DNA from: Nymphaea colorata
Taxonomy: Eukaryota; Streptophyta; Magnoliopsida; Nymphaeales; Nymphaeaceae
Reading direction: 5' to 3'
Length of the DNA stretch: 64,000 nt
Assembly (NCBI RefSeq): GCF_008831285.2
Contig: NC_045145.1
Coordinates: forward strand, 12,276,802-12,340,801
A program made the translations under genes and the position numbers. The notes under the pieces were generated by a model. That model ran no database searches, had not been told where the DNA came from, and saw only the letters and a program-made list of their open reading frames with translations. Below, in pieces: positions 59,331-64,000 of the stretch. How positions within the stretch are numbered: position 1 is the first letter of the stretch; every line of letters begins with the position of its first letter.

Positions 59331-59609
59331 TTAGGGTGCAAACCTGTGGAACTTCCACTTTGGGTAGAATCGCCGTGCTTTCAGCCTGTTCTGAGTCTGC
59401 AATTACTGAAGCCTCGGTGGGTTGTAACCGACAACACCTTGTTGTGCTGCTGGAGCACCCTTGCTCCCTTTCCGCTGCATATCCATCTTCTTCGACTTCC
59501 AGCCTGCACGGCCAGACTGTGGATACCCACCAGCCATGCTCGTCCCACTGCTACCTCCGTCGTGCCACCCTCCATGGGTTCGATTCATCATCTGCCCCTT
59601 ATCGTTCAT
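59331..59609 (-). pseudogene. C-terminus of a conserved basic protein, one nonsense codon
   Basis: The minus strand encodes MNDKGQMMNRTHGGWHDGGS, then GRAGWKSKKMDMQRKGSKGA, PAAQQGVVGYNPPRLQ, a TAA at 59405-59403, and continues in the same frame LQTQNRLKARRFYPKWKFHR to a stop at 59331. The continuation after the stop in the same frame, and the basic GYNPPRLxxLQxQNRLKARRF pattern, indicate a once-coding C-terminal tail in which one codon (probably Glu) became a stop. Upstream the frame breaks near 59610. I do not recognise the family with certainty. It looks like a nuclear or RNA-associated basic tail. A transposon-like element (59806-61101) lies just upstream on the coding strand. Confidence 0.5.
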
Positions 59610-59805
59610 CCTTCAGCTTCAAGAGCCAAAGCAAACACAGCAAAACAGAATTCCCCGTCGCCGAACTCCTCCCCAACACAAACCAACCAAATCCGTTACC
59701 TGAATCCCTCAATATGTGATCCCCAATCTCAAAACGAAACGACGTGCTGCGCTGAAAGCGGAATCTATCAAAACCCTCTTCTCTGAACTACACTTCCCTA
59801 ACGCT

Positions 59806-61101
59806 CTGTTTGGTTGGAGGGAAAGGGAGGGAAAGGAAGGGAGGAAAAGGGAAGGGAAGAGAAAGGGTAGGGAAAGGAATGAAATGGAAAGGAAAGGAAA
59901 GAGCTGATTAAAAAGCTTGTTTGGATAAGAATGAAATGAATGGTTAAAATCACGTTTGTTTAGACTACATAAAGGAAAGGAAAGGATATAATTTACAATT
60001 CTTTACAATAATACCCCAATCAAGATGTTTATAAAATTAAGAATGCGATGAGCATTTCTCAAGTAGGCATTAGGCAAGATCAGACCGAGAATACCTCCCA
60101 AACTCGCTCAATTGGTACTCAAACAAGAGACTGTTGGAGGCGACCGATCCTTTTCCAAGCACGATAAAATAAAGGTATGTGTGGGTGAAGAAGAAAACCG
60201 TGCAGCTTGCTCAAGAACAGCTAATCATCACTGTGATATGAAGAGATTGATAGAGACAATATAGCTGTTCATGAGTCCATTCCCACTTGTGGATTCCAAT
60301 TGACTGTGGTGGCAGGAAGCTTGTGGACTCTAATGGGGAGGCCTTTGGGGAATTCGACAAAGGGGAAGGCGATGGGGTGATCCTGCTCGAAGGGCTCCCA
60401 TTGGAAGTTGAGCACCATGTGGTGGAGGATGATCGCCATCTCTTCACCATCATCTTCATGCCATTGCTTCTTCCTTCCCACACTTGCTGCTGCACCTCAT
60501 GAAAATCAGGTGACAGAGAAGAAAAAGGGCCACCGGGCCTCCCTGCTGCTGAAATAGGGGCACCTGCCTCCATCGACATGAAGAAGAGAGACAAGATGGG
60601 GAGGTGGTCTGGTCTCTGTCGCCACAAAAAAATAAATAAATAAATAATGAAAACAAAGTAGAAGAAGAAGAAGAGGCCGGGGAGGAGGCATCAAATAAGA
60701 AGAAGAAGAAGAAAAGAACGTACCTTCAGCAAATCGGTGTTTAGAAAGGAGGAGGAGGTCCGATAGGGACGAGCGGCCTGTTTCTCGTGCAGCAGGGGAG
60801 GAGGCCTCGGCTCTTCCTCCTCCTTTTTTTTGTTGAAGAAAGAAACATTGAAGGGGTATTGTGGGCAGTCAACACTTTTGCTACCTTCTCCCTTTCCTTT
60901 CCTTCCCAATCCGTCCGATTTGAGAGGGATTGCATTTACACTACATAATCCCTCCCTTTCCTTCCCTTTCCATTCCCTCCCTTCCCAACCAAACACACTT
61001 TGCCCCTTTCCCTCTCTTTCCCTCCTTTCTAATTAGCCAACCAAACAGAGGAGGGATTGCTCAATCCCTCCCTTTCCTTCCCTTTCCCTCCAACCAAACA
61101 G
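59806..61101. mobile_element. 1.3-kb TIR element with captured interior (Pack-TIR type)
   Basis: The left end CTGTTTGGTTGGAGGGAAAG and the right end, whose complement begins CTGTTTGGTTGGAGGGAAAG, form long purine/pyrimidine-rich terminal inverted repeats. GCT flanks both sides (59803-59805 and 61102-61104), a 3-bp target-site duplication consistent with PIF/Harbinger-type insertion. CCAACCAAACA also recurs internally near 60985 and 61038, so subterminal repeats or nested ends exist. The interior contains GAA runs and a GC-rich core unlike the ends, including a P450-like exon on the minus strand. No transposase is present, so it is non-autonomous. Confidence 0.7.
60269..60439 (-). pseudogene. 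Cytochrome P450 C-terminal exon fragment inside the TIR element
   Basis: The minus-strand frame reads EEMAIILHHMVLNFQWEPFE, then PIAFPFVEFPKGLPIRVHKL and a short tail to a stop at 60269. The pattern (Leu-His-His, F-x-W at the K-helix-distal end, then F/P-x-GLPIRV) is the usual C-terminus of plant CYP85-clan P450s, heme monooxygenases of terpenoid and hormone metabolism anchored in the ER. The heme-binding FxxGxRxCxG loop that should precede it is missing. The upstream residues (RKKQWHEDDG) do not fit, so only the last part of the terminal exon was retained. It cannot be an active enzyme. Capture by the surrounding element is inferred. Confidence 0.5.
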
Positions 61102-61799
61102 GCTGTATGAAACTTGCAAGAAAAGTCCTACGGAAAACGATAATCGAAAACCTTACCTAACTATGAGAGAGAGAGAGAGAGTTGTGGAGAAATCTAGGGT
61201 TTCGAGAATGGATCCCGAGCCCTCCTGCGAAGCTCCGTTTCCGACGAAATCAACCTGCCGGTGAGATCAGTAACGGTAGAAACCAGGGCTCACAGAACCA
61301 GCAAGAGATAGAAAGGGGAAAGATGGAATAAGGAAGAAGAAAAGAAAAGAGCAGGGACGATGTCATCAGACCTAGCCACCAGGAAAGGAAAACGAGAACG
61401 GCTCAGGAAGAAAGTGAGGAGAAGTGACTGGCGAGGAAGCAACTGGTCATTCGAGCAAAATGAGGAAGGGTTTCTGAAACCCACCGAATGTCTGTTTTCT
61501 CTCTAACCTCTTCGAGTGAGCTTGTCCTCCCTCAAACCCTCACTTGAGCAAAAAGGCCTGTATTCTCTCAACCCCTTGCTCTTAGCAAGGGTTCTTACCC
61601 AAACCTCCAGGTGTTTTGGAGACTGAAACCCATTCTAGGTCTTCAGGCTGAAGATTGTTTTTTTTCTTTTTTTATATTTTTGTAACTTATGATTGTTCCT
61701 TTTCCTTAGCAACCTTCTACTACTGCTGTCTTCTTCCATATTTCATACATGAAGCAATGTCGCCCTTTTCCATGAAGCATATGGAAGACTAGAACAAGC
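61102..61799. other. Spacer with possible first exon (61209-61262)
   Basis: A GA run is followed by AATCTAGGGTTTCGAGA and ATG at 61209, encoding MDPEPSCEAPFPTKSTCR and then a gtgaga donor at 61263. TCTAGGGTTT leaders are common in plant 5' UTRs. No downstream exon is recognised, so this may be the stranded start of a disrupted gene. The rest is CT/GA-rich with no clear feature. Confidence 0.25.
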
Positions 61800-61990
61800 A
61801 ATTAATCGAGTTAAACAAGCCGGTCGAGTCAATCTCGAGCTCGAATACAATTGGTTGAGTCAAGCTAGAGCTACCATTGCAAATCTCGACTCGAGTTTGA
61901 GCTGACCTCAAGCTGACCAAACCAAGAGGCAAGCCGAGCTCTAGCTGGCTGAACTTGGGCTCGGCTCGGCTTGACTCGCGTCAGCACTAC
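61800..61990. repeat. GAGCTCG-rich dispersed repeat, copy 5
   Basis: AATCGAGTTAAACAAGCCGG, TCTCGAGCTCGAATAC, CTCGACTCGAGTTTGAGCTG and GGGCTCGGCTCGGCTTGACT words. This is the longest and most GC-rich copy of the family in the window. Confidence 0.7.
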
Positions 61991-62809
61991 TTCCAAATCG
62001 TTAGTGCAAGTTCTAGGTTGGAAGCCAAGCTGTCCCTTCAACCACTAAAAGCCCTTGACATGTTTTGGATTCTTTTTTTAGGACTCAACAATGATACATT
62101 GTTATTATCCCATAAATCTGCTTGAAAAAATGGAGTATATTCATGCAACAATTGGGCAAGTTAGTGAAACAACAACGTGGTGTTACTTTTACCGAACAGC
62201 CCCTCAAGCTCACCCTTCTCCTAGTCTAAATTTAATCATGCACAGCCACAATTGGCACATACAAAAATACTAATTGCATTTTTGAACTAGAAGAAGTGGT
62301 GCTATATTAAATTGTGCAATAAATTTTGAAATCATGAGTCCTATTTGTAAGCTTAATAATCTAAATTAAGTATGAAAAGTAATTACAATAATTCGACCAG
62401 AAAAAAAGTCACGACCAAAATAAAGATTTTAAAACAGATTGTAGAAACACTGACTCTAAGGCTAAGTAGTTAATTATATATTCTAAATGATGCTGCACAG
62501 TCAAATTTTGAGCGCAAATATAAACTGGAGACAAACACATTACCAGCACATAAATACACTTCATAAAAGTTAAAAAATGAATATCCAAGTACACCTTCTT
62601 CCATATAAGTACACCACGTTTAAAAAGAAGAGAATCTTAATTTTTTAAATTGTAAAGCTCGCACGAACCCTTGGAGCTAAGCAACTTCCACTCGTCACCC
62701 TGTTTGTTAGTGGTCTTTAAACATTAATTAGATTCGAACTTGAAGACACTTTAAACAAGTCACTTTTAACAACTTTTTTCCTTTCAAAACAAAGGCACTG
62801 CCAAGAATG
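61991..62809. other. AT-rich spacer
   Basis: No coding, RNA or repeat feature is recognised. Confidence 0.5.
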
Positions 62810-62950
62810 GCAGGTTCGAGCCAAGGTGAGCCAGCTCTAATTTGTTTTTGTCTCAAAAGCCAAGATCGAACTTGGCTCGAATGCTCAAGACAAGTATGAG
62901 TGGACTAGCTCGAACTCAAACTGCCGATACTAAACTCAGGCAAAAATTGG
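62810..62950. repeat. GAGCTCG-rich dispersed repeat, copy 6
   Basis: GGTTCGAGCCAAGGTGAGCC, GATCGAACTTGGCTCGAATG and CTAGCTCGAACTCAAACT words match the family, more diverged than the others. Confidence 0.55.
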
Positions 62951-63129
62951 GTTGGAGCTTAGCCGGACAATATTTAAAAAAAAATAAAGAAAATTCAATT
63001 TGAACATGAGTAGGAACAGCCAGATTAGAATTTGAGAGTTGGAACTTGCTAGCAAGGGGGGAATCCGATGTTGCTGTTTATTGTCGTGATGATATTGAAA
63101 ATTATCTTTTACACGTTATCATATTGATC

Positions 63130-63290
63130 TTGATCTTACTCAAGTTTATGTAAATGGAGCTTGCCAAGCTCGAACTCTACTCGTTTACTTAACTTTAACC
63201 CAGACACGACTCATTTATTAGATGAGTCGAGCTCGATCTGAGTTTAGCTAAGAGACGTCAGAGTGAACCAGAGTTGGCTCAAATCATCAA
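63130..63290. repeat. GAGCTCG-rich dispersed repeat, copy 7
   Basis: GGAGCTTGCCAAGCTCGAAC, CTACTCGTTTACTT, ACGACTCATTTATTAG and ATGAGTCGAGCTCGATCTGA match the family. Confidence 0.65.
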
Positions 63291-64000
63291 GCATCCATAA
63301 TATTGTGGTGGCGTCCTGCTATGGAGTAATTGAATATCCCGTATGTCACAGAAGAAGATACATCATGCCATGGATTGTCCAAGAAATGCTGCAATACTTC
63401 ATGCAGTGAACAAATAATACCATCTAAACTGAGAAGGAAAGCATCAAATGTGCCATACTGGTGCACAAATTTTCATGTGCAAGTATGGTTAATGATTACT
63501 AAAAGACCCTTAATTCACACTGAAAAAAACTTTTGTAAAGAAAAAAATGGAAATGAAAAAAGTAAAAAGACTATAGATCACATTTCTTTTTTTAACAAAT
63601 GACCAAAATGTCCTTCCATCGTTTACCATGTAACGTGCGCACTGCGCACACAATTTTCTCTCTCAAATGGCAGTCATTGGGGCAGCGAGTTTGGTATTTT
63701 TGTCTAAGAAAAAGGTACCAAACCCTTAGGTGCTGGACCCATAAGGATGCTCCTAGGGGCAGAGACAAGGGGGGCCTGCATGGGGCCATTGCCCAACTTC
63801 AATTTTTTTGAAAAAAAAAATTATATGTAAATTTTAAAAAAAAATCACTTCTTCTATATAAAAATTTTGCAAAATGGTATTTTGGTTCCAGTCAAAATTT
63901 AGAAACTTTAATTCAGACCCCCCTCATGAAAAAATTTTGGATAAGCCCCTAAATGCTCCTATGTTAAGCTTGCTTTGATTAACATGATAGTCAGGAGAGC
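63291..64000. other. Right-edge spacer
   Basis: AT-rich. The stretch 63600-63800 is open on both strands and moderately GC-rich but unrecognised. GGGGCAGAGACAAGGGGGGC near 63757 followed by A/T-rich DNA resembles decayed LTR or miniature-element sequence without a defined end. Confidence 0.35.

Noticed and set aside
62810-62835. tRNA-like GGTTCGAGCC word
   Set aside because: No cloverleaf can be drawn. It belongs to the GAGCTCG dispersed repeat family.

Overview
The window is nuclear DNA from a flowering plant. Evidence: intron-split exon fragments of plant-specific families (a VAL/HSI2-type B3 domain and a plant GH2 beta-galactosidase), two LRR-XII-type receptor-kinase loci, Ty1-copia and Ty3-gypsy remnants, many (TA)n/(CT)n microsatellites, AT-rich spacers, and one 100-N scaffold gap at 33238-33337. 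I cannot name the species. No complete, undamaged protein-coding gene can be supported anywhere in the window. It reads as a repeat-rich accessory region full of gene relics.

Layout. 0-10.5 kb: plus-strand exon fragments of unrelated genes: a disrupted B3 domain (750-1206), one well-formed GH2 beta-galactosidase exon (4723-4962), and unassigned exon-like islands at 9103-9239 and 10392-10477. They are preceded by a 177-bp tandem duplication and split by a 1.2-kb (TA)-rich tract. 10.6-13.4 kb: a decayed Ty1-copia element with RT, RNase H, polypurine tract and 3' LTR. 13.5-16.7 kb: an old segmental duplication. 18.4-19.9 kb: two GC-rich islands without recognisable genes. 20.3-22.2 kb: a second, more complete but stop-ridden Ty1-copia relic (gag to RT). 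22-33 kb: dispersed repeats, a CACTA-like subterminal hairpin, a 0.69-kb tandem duplication, and a degenerate ~84-bp tandem array that runs into the assembly gap.

34-44.3 kb (minus strand): two paralogous non-RD LRR receptor-kinase pseudogenes of the Xa21/EFR/FLS2 type. The first is only a kinase with an internal deletion. The second keeps signal peptide, LRRs, transmembrane segment and kinase, but has several frameshifts, premature stops, a DFG-to-DLG change and a mutated intron acceptor. The 5' flank of the second locus is itself duplicated (44.7-47.3 and 48.3-50.4 kb).

50-64 kb: a frameshifted C-terminal piece of a PII-2-like LRR protein (52.5-53.0 kb), an organelle-looking GC island (53.4-53.85 kb), and a candidate 4.0-kb solo LTR of a Tat/Ogre-like Ty3-gypsy element (53858-57858) with its own TATA box. 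Further 3' ends of that LTR family lie at 38.4 and 47.6 kb. Then come a minus-strand relic of a conserved basic protein (59.3-59.6 kb) and a 1.3-kb terminal-inverted-repeat element (59806-61101) that appears to carry a captured cytochrome P450 C-terminal exon. A GAGCTCG-rich dispersed repeat family recurs at least seven times, mostly in the last 16 kb.
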